The position numbers were made by a program, and so were the translations under genes. Of a DNA stretch of 64,000 nucleotides, positions 13,401-23,200 are shown in pieces. The notes beneath the pieces are model-generated. The model ran no database searches. It was not told the DNA's origin and was given only the letters and a program-made list of their open reading frames with translations. The first letter of the stretch is position 1. Each line of letters begins with the position of its first letter. Source of the stretch: Apostichopus parvimensis (Eukaryota > Echinodermata > Holothuroidea > Aspidochirotida > Stichopodidae); NCBI GenBank assembly GCA_000934455.1, contig KN885498.1, forward strand, positions 64,784 to 128,783. Direction: 5' to 3'.

Positions 13401-16400
13401 GACAAATTTGTGTGTATTTAGCCAAAATCACACACAGGGAATAATATTTAATACCCTTTGGAACACAGCCTCTATATATTCACAGAAATGGACCACCCCT
13501 TATTATGCTATATATGCCTGCAACCAACACAACCAGACGTGTAAACACAGGTTGGTTTTAACTATGGAAATAATGTAAATGTTCATCCCTTTGGATGCAA
13601 GTCCATCACTTTGTATGCACTGCCATCTCTTTTTATGCAAGTCAATCCCTTTGTATTCAAATCAATCCCTTTGTATGCAAATCAAATCCCTTTGTATGCA
13701 AGTTCATCTCTGAAAAGTTCATCCTTTTGGATACAAAAGTATGCACTCTAGACTGACATTCAACCTTACATATACAGCTGAAAGCAGTTATTGACATTGA
13801 TTTAACATTGATAAATCCCTCTAGATTCATAACGAAATGAAGAAAACATCCAAAAATTTTGAAAATTTCATGATAAGATTTATATATACTTATGTGGAAA
13901 TATTGACAAAATCATTAGAGTCGGATAGAATCACAACTGACTCGATTAGTAGTGATAAACATTCATCATTTGGTGACAAATATATAGTAGGGTGTCTTTA
14001 TGTTGGATCAATTGAAACATATCTTCAGTGATACTTGGTAGTACTGATAAACTTGCCAGAAGTCGGAAACCGAATGCAGACTTCTACTTTAAGATTAGTG
14101 TTGTGACTGGTCACAACTAGCGAGTCACAAAATATTGAACTAAAGTGACTCGAAGATTGTGAAGTTTTTCCCCATGAAGATCATTCAGTGACCTGCAGAG
14201 TAAACAATTCAATTCGAGTCAGGAAGATAGCTCCTTGTGACTGACCTCAAGGTCAAATGAGGTGTTACAACAACTCTCTGTTTTATATTATGATGACAGA
14301 TTTATCTTTACAGATGCTGTGGAAGTTTTGTCATAATCCATAAAATAATTACATCAAACACAAATCCATGAATAATGAAATAATTATTAACATTTCAAGT
14401 ATTGTTCTTATTAAATACAATTTCTCTCCAGCTCTTGCACCATTTCTTGACGAGTGTGGCAATTCACCAGTGGACTATTGCGGCACTAACGGCTTTTGCC
14501 GTAATCTCTACCAGAGCACTTTTGCTGATGTGCTACCCATCTGTGACTGTGCTCCCGGCTTTGCTGGTCAGTTTTGTAACATTCTCGGTGAGTTTTTTGT
14601 TCTTCTTAAAATGTAAGCTCAAATTAAAAATAAGAATAATAAAAAAATAATATAAAATAAAATGTAAGCCCAAATTAAAAATAAAACAAATAATATAAAA
14701 TAAACTGTAAGCTCAAAATAAAAATAAGAATAATCAAAAATAATATAAAATAACAATTTAAGCTGTCATCAATCCTTTATTGAAATAAACAGCGGGAACA
14801 TTTAAAATGGATAATTTGCTGATAGGTATCGAGGAGACAAAAATATTTCATAAATTACTAGATGAAAACTTTACCTCATTATCTTCAAATGATCTAGAAA
14901 TAGTCTCTGGAAGGGAACTATTAAAGATTCATTTACTTTTAGGAAATGAACCACAGTAGGTGATGGGTGTTGTCATTGTGGTTTGTCAAAATAAGTACTA
15001 TTTCATTTACAACCTTGTTATTTAGTTGTTCTTAAATTTTGATGCAATTTTAATATGTTTACTTAGCTTTAAATATACTTTGAAGATCAGGGTTCATCAA
15101 ATGCAATGTTTTATTCTAATTTCCCTTCCTGTGGATAAGTAATTAGTACATTATAAAGAATAGCAAATAAATTTTCTGCTCAGTTGGGATGGTAATTTTC
15201 CTGCTGTTGTCATGGAAATACATTATTTTATCAAAAAGACCACAAACTTCAAAAAGTCACATCTCTGCAATCAAATATGATGATGACATTTTCACCATTA
15301 AGTTACAAATATAGAAATTTCCCAGCAAATTCAGTTTTGAAACAGTCATTTTTGACCGTGTAATATAAAACTCTATTACCGTCCAAAGTCATATAATGTT
15401 TCATTTATCTTTAGTGCTGGATTCTTCTGTATGTTTTATTGATGAGGCATATCATCTTATTGTTGTCATCACAACTTGTTTTATAGCTCATTAGTTCCTC
15501 AGCCTTTAATTCCTTATACTGACCTTGAAACTGTTAAACACATATGCATGGTTCCCGCACAGTCTGGAAAAGCAGGGGGGAAGTAAAACCTCTTTCCTTG
15601 GTCTTTAAAGTCCACAAATTTTGCAGTTTCGTCTCAGAAAGTGATGACAAATCCTCTTTTGAACTCATCTTCCTAAATGAGACATGAGGTTTGGCAAACA
15701 AGGTTTTGTTACAAGAGTGATATAAAGTTATGACAATATAATCAAACTATGGTAAAAATGATGGTCGTATAACATTTCATATGTCTGATGTGCTCTTTTG
15801 AAATTGCCTCCTTGGTCAAGTACTCATGTAGATGCTAGGCTTACATGAGTTCATCATTAGTGTGGTTTCATGGCAAACCATATTCAGTTCAAGACATGTT
15901 TTGGTCTTGAAAAAGTCTGGAATTTGATTTGTTTAAAAGTGTGGGAACATCAATTTTCCTTTGCTAAGACTGCCAACTACACTAAATGCATATTGCTCAG
16001 AAACAAAAGTTTCTTGTTTCAGATTTTATATCAATTTATCTCACTGCATCAAAAGAGTTTTCTTGATTTTTTTTCTTTTCTATTGCATTCTTTTCTCATA
16101 GTTGCAGATCCATGTTTAACTAGCCCTTGCCGTAATGGTGGTCAGTGCATGACCTTTGGCCTTTACTTTGTCTGCCTGTGTCAGAGACCATTTGGAGGAG
16201 AAACTTGTGAATTATTAGAAGGTATGATGGATGATCTATTATTCTGAGTATTTACAATAACTTTTACAGCTGATTTTGTGATGTCCTGTAAGCTAGATAT
16301 GTAAAACAGGGTGGTGACTACAACTTAAGTAATTTTTTTTTTTGGTGGGGGGGGGGAGGTTTGACGTAGAGTCACTTTTCTTTTGCTTACATTTGTGTAA

Positions 16401-17881
16401 CGTCGTGAGGCACTTAATCAACTCACCAGATTATGTTCCCCATCAATTCATTAAGAGAGACAGCCTAACATTAACCAAACTGCTACCAAAAACTCTAAAG
16501 TTGCTTGTTTCCATCTGGCATGTTTTATACCTTGCCAGAGGCTAAAGAAATCTATATGTGATGGTGATGGCCTGCATGCATGTGTGTGTGTTTGACGCCT
16601 TGGTTTGTAAACACGATAATTCAAGAAATATATGGTGGGTGAACTTCATATTTGGTATATAGATGTTCATATTGTTTTCTGTGGAGGTCATTTTAGGTCA
16701 ACAGGTCAAAGTCTGAAAATATTATTAGTACGGTATCTCAAAACCGTAGGGTGGATGAACTAAATATTTAGTATATGGATGCACCATGTTCAGTAAAAGA
16801 AAACTCATTGCTTTCTGTCAAGGTCAACAGAGGTTAAAGTCTGAAAACATTGTAAACACATTAACTCACAAAGTAGAACTTGGATGAACTCCATATGAAG
16901 TGCATGGATGCAACTTATTGAGTAGAAGAACCCTACTGCTTTCTGTGGAGGTCTCTGGGTCACTCGAGGTCAATGTCCAAAAAACTTATAAATACAATAA
17001 CTCAAAAGCTGTTTGGTGGATGAATGTCATATTTAGTATGTGGATGCACCATATGGTGTAGAAGACACTCATTGCTTCCTGTTCAGGTCAAATGTCATTT
17101 GAGGTCAACAGAGGTCAATGTCCGAAACCCTTGTAAGCACAATAACTCACAAAGTAGCGGTTAGATGAACTCCGTATGTAGTACATGGATGCACATTATT
17201 GAGCAGAAGAACCATATTGTTTTCAACCGAGGTTAAAGTCTGAACACCTTGTAAACACAATAACTTCAACAATGAAGCTAGTTACCTTAGCAAGGGTCAA
17301 GTTATCTGGAACTCTTTTCTGATGTTCTGGTACTTGACTTTAGGACACATTTTCCTCAGTTACTTTTATCAATCAGGTGATTCCATATATAAACTTATAA
17401 GGCAAGGAATCACAGCCTTCTGGCTCTCTTGTTTGGTTTTTGACATTGATACCCATTTGTACTAAGGTGGTTCAACTCTTAAGACCTGATGAACCAGTAC
17501 AGAAGCACAAAGGTGCCATGATCACTAAACAGAGGCATAAATTTGATCATATTTACCGTTGCTACAATCTCAATCAAAAGATATCAGATGTTGTTTTGTT
17601 GCCAATCCTCTTGTTTAGGTGACACCACGCCTCCCACTTTCCTCAACTGTCCAGTGGCTCCCATCGTCGTAAGGACCAATGAAGGCCAGGCCGCGGTCAC
17701 TTGGGAGGAGCTAAGATTTGAAGATGATTCCCAGTTACCTGTGAGGGTCACCTCTGCCAACACTACTCCTGGAGCCGTGTACCCAGTAGGCACAGCCTTC
17801 AGGGCCATCATCAACGTTGAAGATGTGTTTGGCAACACAGAAGTCTGCTCATTCTTGATTCAGGTTTTACCCAACAACTGA
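291..17881 (+). CDS. Secreted HYR/EGF multidomain protein, 3' part (15 exons)
   Basis: This gene encodes an extracellular modular protein of the hyalin-repeat type; its exact role is unknown. Exons in the window are 291-536, 1701-1946, 3428-3673, 4885-5121, 6105-6218, 6849-6971, 7595-7717, 8283-8405, 9259-9381, 9718-9852, 11004-11135, 12754-12909, 14432-14587, 16102-16221 and 17619-17881. Every exon enters in phase 1, and every exon but the last leaves in phase 1, so any module could be skipped or duplicated without a frame change. Domain order is HYR x4, EGF x10, HYR, stop. No membrane segment follows the last HYR, so the product looks secreted. HYR plus EGF proteins usually act in matrix or cell adhesion (family knowledge), and a closer function would be a guess. 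The 5' end is outside the window. Joining to the cysteine-rich gene downstream is unlikely, because the last exon ends in a stop and the downstream gene has its own signal peptide exon. Confidence 0.85.
840..1170 (+). repeat. Dispersed repeat, diverged units
   Basis: Two to three diverged units share the phrases ttgtaaacgtgataactc, gaacttcatac and tatggatg with the array at 16,600-17,270. Confidence 0.6.
1701..1946 (+). CDS. HYR module exon b
   Basis: The exon is 246 bases, phase 1 to 1, with acceptor gttcacag and donor gttagt. The hyalin repeat has NCPAD near the start, DWADLIVTG in the middle and CSFTVTVT at the end. It is clearly related to the modules on either side but more diverged from both than they are from each other. 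Confidence 0.87.
3428..3673 (+). CDS. HYR module exon c
   Basis: The exon is 246 bases, phase 1 to 1, with donor gtatgt. The acceptor lies in a cagcag doublet. The upstream AG (exon from 3428) gives exactly the length of the two previous HYR exons and is preferred; use of 3431 would drop one residue. The module has NCPADI, VDWEDLIVTGDNV, GNYGVGT and CSFTVTVT. Confidence 0.87.
4737..4850 (+). repeat. 31-base tandem repeat
   Basis: Three full units and one decayed unit of gacaaatggtatgaccacc plus a 12-base variable end, just upstream of an HYR exon. Confidence 0.85.
4885..5121 (+). CDS. HYR module exon d (divergent)
   Basis: The exon is 237 bases, phase 1 to 1, with acceptor ttcaacag and donor gtaagt. 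It carries the classic HYR signature CPGDI followed by VTWTPPTA, with the second cysteine in EQCQFVISV. It differs strongly from the three 246-base HYR exons, so it belongs to another HYR lineage. It marks the switch from HYR to EGF modules. Confidence 0.85.
6105..6218 (+). CDS. EGF module 1 exon (seven cysteines)
   Basis: The exon is 114 bases, phase 1 to 1. The EGF core CSNGGTC is followed by FICVC and SGCFRGDRC. A cysteine sits where ordinary EGF modules have the glycine of GF, but the partner cysteine of the next four modules is absent, giving seven cysteines in total. Confidence 0.86.
6849..6971 (+). CDS. EGF module 2 exon (eight cysteines)
   Basis: The exon is 123 bases, phase 1 to 1, with donor gtaagt. 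It is EGF-like with two added cysteines: one in the loop after NGGTC and one in place of the glycine before the final F-x-G turn (LPCFTG). The spacing is C-x4-C-x5-C-x6-C-x4-C-x-C-x2-C-x5-C. Confidence 0.87.
   Translation, partial: WQMLAVTASAKMEAHVNILLGHVTNISASACHVLQALNVN
7438..7474. repeat. (TA)n tract
   Basis: A nearly pure ta dinucleotide run in the intron before EGF module 3. Confidence 0.85.
7595..7717 (+). CDS. EGF module 3 exon (eight cysteines)
   Basis: The exon is 123 bases, phase 1 to 1, with acceptor ccatacag and donor gtaaac. Length and eight-cysteine spacing are the same as in module 2. It contains CANGAVC, the added loop cysteine in GTSC, and QGCFTG. Confidence 0.87.
8283..8405 (+). 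CDS. EGF module 4 exon (eight cysteines)
   Basis: The exon is 123 bases, phase 1 to 1, with acceptor tgtttcag and donor gtaagt. Cysteine spacing is identical to modules 2, 3 and 5: CQNGGIC, GSC, then QGCISG. Confidence 0.87.
8777..9150 (+). repeat. 178-base tandem duplication
   Basis: Two adjacent copies share ttagaaaaagccattttcc, tcatgtcgtttattcaaatt and catatcatcaagatgtgg, about 178 bases apart. Confidence 0.85.
9259..9381 (+). CDS. EGF module 5 exon (eight cysteines)
   Basis: The exon is 123 bases, phase 1 to 1, with acceptor tttaacag and donor gtatgc. This is the last of the four eight-cysteine modules, with CRNGGLC, the added cysteine in NSC, and MQCFTG. Confidence 0.87.
9718..9852 (+). 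CDS. EGF module 6 exon (seven cysteines)
   Basis: The exon is 135 bases, phase 1 to 1, with acceptor ttctgcag and donor gtttgt. It keeps the added loop cysteine (GGC) but has the ordinary NGFGG turn, so one cysteine has no obvious partner within the module. This is the mirror image of module 1. Confidence 0.85.
10419..10590 (+). repeat. 97-base tandem duplication
   Basis: The phrase ggtttgtattgggaa, followed by aaaccaagaataaca, occurs twice with a 97-base period. Confidence 0.8.
11004..11135 (+). CDS. EGF module 7 exon
   Basis: This is an ordinary six-cysteine EGF module (CRNGASC, YYCICRNGYRG) with donor gtaagg. Two phase-compatible acceptors exist: gttcacaag (exon from 11004, giving a short linker like the other modules) and ggtgtag (exon from 10989, adding five residues). 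The first is preferred on length only. Confidence 0.78.
11536..11890 (+). mobile_element. tRNA-derived SINE
   Basis: It has a box A-like stretch near 11,550 and box B ggtttgagtcc at 11,584-11,594, followed by ccttgggcaaggcacttta, a motif common in invertebrate deuterostome SINE bodies (from memory). It lies in the intron between EGF modules 7 and 8. Confidence 0.65.
12754..12909 (+). CDS. EGF module 8 exon
   Basis: The exon is 156 bases, phase 1 to 1, with acceptor tctctacag and donor gtgaga. It is a six-cysteine EGF module with a long loop between the third and fourth cysteines: CRNGGTC ... YSCLCPTGFTGQGC. Confidence 0.85.
13580..13705 (+). repeat. 24-base tandem repeat
   Basis: About five units of tccctttgtatgcaagtcaa-like sequence inside the intron before EGF module 9. 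Confidence 0.8.
14432..14587 (+). CDS. EGF module 9 exon
   Basis: The exon is 156 bases, phase 1 to 1, with acceptor tctctccag and donor gtgagt. It is a six-cysteine EGF module beginning LDEC and ending CDCAPGFAGQFC. It has the same length as module 8, suggesting pairwise origin. Confidence 0.84.
14612..14760 (+). repeat. AT-rich tandem repeat
   Basis: About three units of roughly 50-58 bases built on gtaagctcaaattaaaaata, directly after the EGF module 9 exon. Confidence 0.75.
16102..16221 (+). CDS. EGF module 10 exon
   Basis: The exon is 120 bases, phase 1 to 1, with acceptor tctcatag and donor gtatga. It is a six-cysteine EGF module: DPC, CRNGGQC, FVCLC, then RPFGGETC, where RPF replaces the usual GF turn. 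Confidence 0.85.
16600..17270 (+). repeat. 120-145-base tandem array
   Basis: About five units. The marker taaacacaataactca recurs near 16,608, 16,726, 16,852, 16,988, 17,133 and 17,250. Other shared words are ggatgaact, tatggatgcacc and ggtcaacagaggtcaa. Confidence 0.82.
17619..17881 (+). CDS. Terminal HYR module exon with stop
   Basis: Acceptor cttgtttag enters in phase 1. The exon encodes a full hyalin repeat (TPPTFLNCP, AVTWEE, YPVGTAFR, then CSFLIQV) and stops with TGA at 17,879-17,881 five residues after CSFLIQ. No phase-1 donor precedes the stop, so it reads as the last coding exon. A phase-0 GT before the end would need an unseen phase-0 partner exon. Confidence 0.82.
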
Positions 17882-20193
17882 TCTTATGACAACATTTTGT
17901 AAACTTCCAGTTGTATTTGAGTCATTTTCATTTTTTTCTTATTTTTTTTCTGTTATGTTTCAGTGTCAATAATGCTAATAATGCTAAATAACTAGATAAC
18001 AGATGACTAGATACATTTCTCTACTATTATATATCATTTTAGATGGAATTTATAAATGCAAGGATATTTTAAATTTTTTACTTAAATACTCTTCTCTACT
18101 ATTATTGGGCATTGGTGACAACATGAGTACACTTATATTGTGAAGCTATTAGAAGCTGTCTAGGGAAGAAAATTCCAGCTTTAGATGCAAACTTCAGATG
18201 CACCTTACATTGGGAACAAATTTTTCATCTTTCTGATATAACCGTTTAATGTTCACATGTCATTGGTTACTCCCTCATATGTGACTAATTAACGAGTTGT
18301 TAATAGACATCATAGCAGGTTTTCATACAGTGCAGGACAGGGGATCAGGGGACACGGGGACACATCCCCAGGGCATGGGGTCAATATGGGAGGGAGACCT
18401 GGGGTTAATAAGGGGGCTTGTAAAAATTTTAATATATAATAATGTATTCTGGTTATATTGTGATGTACTTACGGGACAATGAGGACTTCGAAAGAGGGGC
18501 CTGGTGACATAAATGTCCCCAGGACCTTAATTATTGAAATAATAATTGAAAAGATTCCAAATTTGAGTTAAAATTTTGAATTGGAATTGGAAATTATAAT
18601 CCATAAGCCCTTGCAGGTTTCTCCCACATGTGTGGTCCCTTAAGCCTCTTAAAAATAACTACTGATTATTATTATTATTATAACCTCCAGATTCAGTTTT
18701 TAATGTACTTTATTTACACAATGGAAAGTGCACCATGAAAGAAATATCATTTTACTTTTTTTCTCTCAACATTTCCAGCTTGAATAAACCGAATTATGAT
18801 TTCATCGTCTTTGGAGATACATTTTGTTTTCTTTCATATCTTCTTTTCCAATTTATTTTATTTTTGTTTTTTATTCTTTATTTATTTATTTTTTCCAACT
18901 TTCATATGAAAGTTTGAAACAGCACAAGCATAATGTCATTTTATCAAAAGTATTCTTTAGTACAACATATACACACCTACACACATGATTGATTTTGAGG
19001 GTGTCAGCTGAGGTTTTCAAATGGAAATGGGAGGGGTGCATGTGTATGTATGTCAGGGTAAAATGTGAGGTCACACAAAAGTCTGAAGAAATTAAATTTC
19101 ACCAAATCAAATTTGTGGCTTACAAGGGGTTTAATTTAACTACCGAATGGTCATAGCCCCCTGCCCCTCCCCCCCCTTTTCTCCTTCCCCTTTACACACT
19201 ACTGACGGTATGATAAAACTATAGAAGATAAGTGATACTTTTTTGGGGATACTTTACTGTTTTGTCATTTCTGTATATATTTCTCTCTCACTATGGCAAA
19301 AATGCACTGCACCTCTTAAAATTTTTCAAGGTCCCCAGATGGCAGGAAATAGCACTTCCAGGGCTTTGTTAGCCCTGTCAATATCATCATCATTATGTGT
19401 TTTGGGGGGTTTTCAGGGGCGATTTCTTATCATTTATTCCACAGGTACCCACAATTATAAATTGCAACAAGGCTAATCCCACCATGCAGTGGGGTAGGGA
19501 GGTACTTNNNNNNNNNNNNNNNNNNNNNNNNNNNNNNNNNNNNNNNNNNNNNNNNNNNNNNNNNNNNNNNNNNNNNNNNNNNNNNNNNNNNNNNNNNNNN
19601 NNNNNNNNNNNNNNNNNGACTCAACACCATTGCTTAGCGCCACCCTTAACTTGCCTCCCCAGTAGAATACTCGTTAGTAAAAGTGTGTAAGACTAGCGAT
19701 GGATTGAAAATGATCATCGATTGATGACCACAAAATACGTACAGTGAAAGATGACTTGACAAATTTAAATCAAACATGTTCCTTTTTGTTTTCAGGCTGG
19801 TTGCTAAACTGTTTAACCATGAAATAGGGTAATACTTGCATACATGCGTCCCACTATTCCGATTGTATAGCTTGTTTTGCATCCAACTTGGCACCACCCA
19901 ATTAGAAAATACATGCAACTTGCATTTTTCATTGTCAGTTTTGCACCGGACTGCGTTGTTGTACGTGGTTTTACCGTTTGTATTACTACGTAAAGCACAT
20001 GTGACAAGGAAAGAGACGCATCGCAGAATCATATAATATCGTATGCACATCCGTACAACCTAACTTGCTGTACGTTCAGTCGATACAACATGAAAGGCAG
20101 GCAACACGACCAACTCAGGAGTCATGAATCCCATTATTGTGATGGAACTAGTATTTAAGAACACAATTGTACACCCAGTGTCTCAATAATTTG
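17882..20193 (+). other. 3' UTR candidate and spacer between the two + strand genes
   Basis: An AATAAA at 18,783-18,788, followed by T-rich sequence, is a candidate poly(A) signal for the HYR/EGF gene. A run of N covers 19,508-19,617. A weak TATA-like tatttaag lies near 20,152. I see no other coding exon here. Confidence 0.5.
19508..19617. other. Assembly gap (N)
   Basis: A 110-base run of N in the spacer upstream of the cysteine-rich membrane protein gene. Confidence 0.99.
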
Positions 20194-20248
20194 ATGGCAT
20201 TTCAGAGTTTACTTTTCAAACTTGGCTTCGAACTGATTGTCGTCCTCT
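20194..20248 (+). CDS. Signal peptide exon (start of cysteine-rich membrane protein)
   Basis: ATG at 20,194 opens MAFQSLLFKLGFELIVVL, then the exon ends in phase 1 at a strong donor, gtgagt. Joined to the phase-1 exon at 23,067 it continues FIAVPLSA, completing a signal peptide with a basic residue, a hydrophobic core and an A-x-A-like small-residue cleavage region. The choice rests on phase, donor strength and the protein logic; no transcript was seen. Confidence 0.72.
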
Positions 20249-23200
20249 GTGAGTATATTCAATCAACTTTGTGGTCTACTAAACCGGTCTGTGGTCTGAC
20301 TGGTAAAATCAAACGCAAAGGCCTATTACTCAATACTGTAGGTGTTGGGTAACTGTAGTCTAACTAAAAAGGCCTAGAAGGAAGATACAGTACTACTACG
20401 ACTACTGTTTATTGTTAACGTCATCCTTACAGACTGTTATATGTAAAAACGTAGGCCCAAGTTACCCGCGTGGTTAAGTAGAAAACCCCTCCACTTTCAG
20501 AAAACACAGTTCTCAAAACGAGGTGGCTCAGTCGAAGTGAAACAATTTATCCTTGCTTTTACTCTGAGAATGACACATCATTATCAAAGTTTTTAGCAAA
20601 TGATCAAGTCCACTGACCCTCCATCCTGGTGTGGTGGTGCAGTCGTGGTGGTGATGCAGCATATTTTGATTATTTTAATGATAGATTATTTCATAAAAAT
20701 GTTAAGTGCACTCCACTTAACCTCCATCTAGATGTTGAGGTGCAGTCGCATTTGCGGTAGGTTTCGAACAGGTTGTTCAGTTAAATGTTGACTGTGTACA
20801 GACTTACATAAAAATGTTCAAGTCCACTGGCTAAGCCTCCATCGTGGTTTGGAGGCGAAGTCGTAATACTTACTGATTGAGGATATATGTTGTCAGAAGA
20901 CTTCCACCTTGCACTGATCTTTGGAAATAAATTTTTAAATAAGAAATCTTGGAGGTATGCATCATATTTCGGATACATGCAGAGTCTCACACGCAGTATA
21001 TTAAAATGTCAGAAAGGAATGTGCTAATGCAAATCATTTCTTCTAGCCATGATTTACAAACTAGGGTTCCATGACGTTGTGGGATTGAAAGCCCTTCAGA
21101 AGTGTAACATTTTACCTACTTAAGTTACAAAAATCATTTATGCATCAATAAAAAGGTGGAAAGACCCTTAATATTAAACAAGGATTTTCTAAGTGTCGAC
21201 TATAAAGATGTCCATAACATTCTTTAGAACTCACAAATATCCAGAATTTTTTGGTTTATCGCTAAAACAGATTAGTATGTAATGAGCTGTCGCAGAAAAT
21301 AACACTGATTCAGTGTAGGGCCTTTGTAGACAAGTTTTGAAATTAATTGATGTAGTAATGTCTTGAACTTTGGCTTAAACTTTTTTTCTCCCTCTTGGCC
21401 CCTTCCTACTGTATGCATAGATGCTGCATAGTTTATTGTCAAAGAAGTATCTAACCATGCCTCTGTCAGAATTATAGATGTAACCTACCTTTAAATTTAA
21501 TATTCTTGTTTGGTATGATAGTACTGTATGGGTATTAGATACCAAATAAACCCTGAAAGACATGTGTTCAAATGCATGTCAATTGCACTGAAATTGTAAC
21601 TGGACAGTCCTTTAAGGAAGAATCAACCCCAACCACCATCTTTGGTTTACATGAGTTAAAAATGGCTAAAGCTGATGTTGTACATATTCACCAAAGTCTA
21701 TAGACACATCTCACCAACAGTGTACTTATTGGTCATTCTTGGTTATTTAGCTACATTTTTGTTGACAACAAAATTTGCTGTTTGGACAACTAAATAGGTA
21801 AAACCCTGGTTGCTCAAAGGACAACCAGAAAAAAAAAACTTCAATCTTTTGCCCTGAGCAACACTTTGTGAGTGAAAGGACACAGGTGACAGTACACTAT
21901 ATTGCTTTATGTGTTCATAAACCTGTGTATGGGGCTGTTCATTCGTTATCCTTGATGAGAGAATTCATCGAGTTTCGTCAATGAGTTTCATCATTCGTAA
22001 GTGTTAGGTCATAGTCTGTATAAATATGTCTGACAAGTTACTATAACGTGAACGACCAACAGTGGTGTTGTGTTTGTTGCAATTTGTCATGCACTTCTAC
22101 TCTGTAGTCTGTACTAGTAAACATCTAGCTTTGCTGCTCTGCATATCTGAAACTTCTTAATCATGATTAATCTTTGATTTGGTAATTAGCTAGGTATTTG
22201 TAAACAATCTTTTGTCTCAAAGGTCATGTTATTTATAGCTACAAGGAGGTTAACAAATCTTTTGATGAAATATGTAAACAAGGTCTGAAATGAAACATAG
22301 TTTATAACCCTTGGGTCTGTTGGGTCTGCTTTAGGATTAAATCTACAATGTAGTGTTACAATTGGTTATACTGAATATTTGATCACCTCATCTTTTAATG
22401 AATACAGAATGGCTTGTCATAATGGTAAAGCTTGATTCAGCTGTATGTCCATACAGTACATGGTGAAACAAGCATATTGAATATACTGTGTATACTGTAT
22501 GCAATATAGACACTCTCAGTGTGTATATCCTGTTTTAGTTAGGTTTTCTGAATAATAACTTGTCCTGCTAATTGGTTGTTACACAGGGTACATTAGTTTG
22601 ACACTGTATGCAGAGCCACACTGTCTCACTTGCCCTCTCTGTCACCCTCTCTCTCAACTCCTCTCACCCTCATTCTTACCCTCTCTCAAGTCAGTATATA
22701 TAATTGACAGTTAACATAAAATTATCAGTTCAGAACAAAAGTATTAGCATCTCTGTTGCATACTGTAATGAATCACAAAATCTACTGTTGACACCAGTTA
22801 TAGCATCACAGCCCAGATAGTGTACATTTGCTTCGGAGGTGGGTGAAAGTGTAAGAGGATGTTAAGAGTGAAAGATAATATCTGAAGTGAGATGTTACCA
22901 AGAGAATTGCATTGTTGTTTGAGTTTATACTCAGTACTATACCGAACCCTCTCATACCGATGGAAGATTCTGCATGTGAACTAAGTGCCATTAATGATCA
23001 GTTGAGCAATGTGTTGTATAAGTAAATGATAAACTAAAACAGACTTTCCTTTTTTTATCATTTCAGTCATTGCCGTTCCTCTCTCAGCGCATGACGTCAT
23101 AGTAAACAAACAGTACCAACCAGAGAGCTTGAAAGGAACCTTACCCCCTGTAAGCCCAGCTGTCATCGTCAACTGTACAGGGTTACTCTCCTGCACACAT

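Larger units (their letters stand above)
6219..17618 (+). other. Introns between the EGF exons
   Basis: These introns hold a (TA)n tract at 7438-7474, a two-copy 178-base duplication at 8777-9150, short tandem duplications at 10,419-10,770, a tRNA-derived SINE near 11,536-11,890, a 24-base tandem repeat at 13,580-13,705, an AT-rich repeat at 14,612-14,760 and a 120-145-base repeat array at 16,600-17,270. No extra exon was found. Confidence 0.6.

Noticed and set aside
19646-20050. 134-residue minus-strand open frame
   Set aside because: No domain, no splice support, and composition like the surrounding non-coding DNA.
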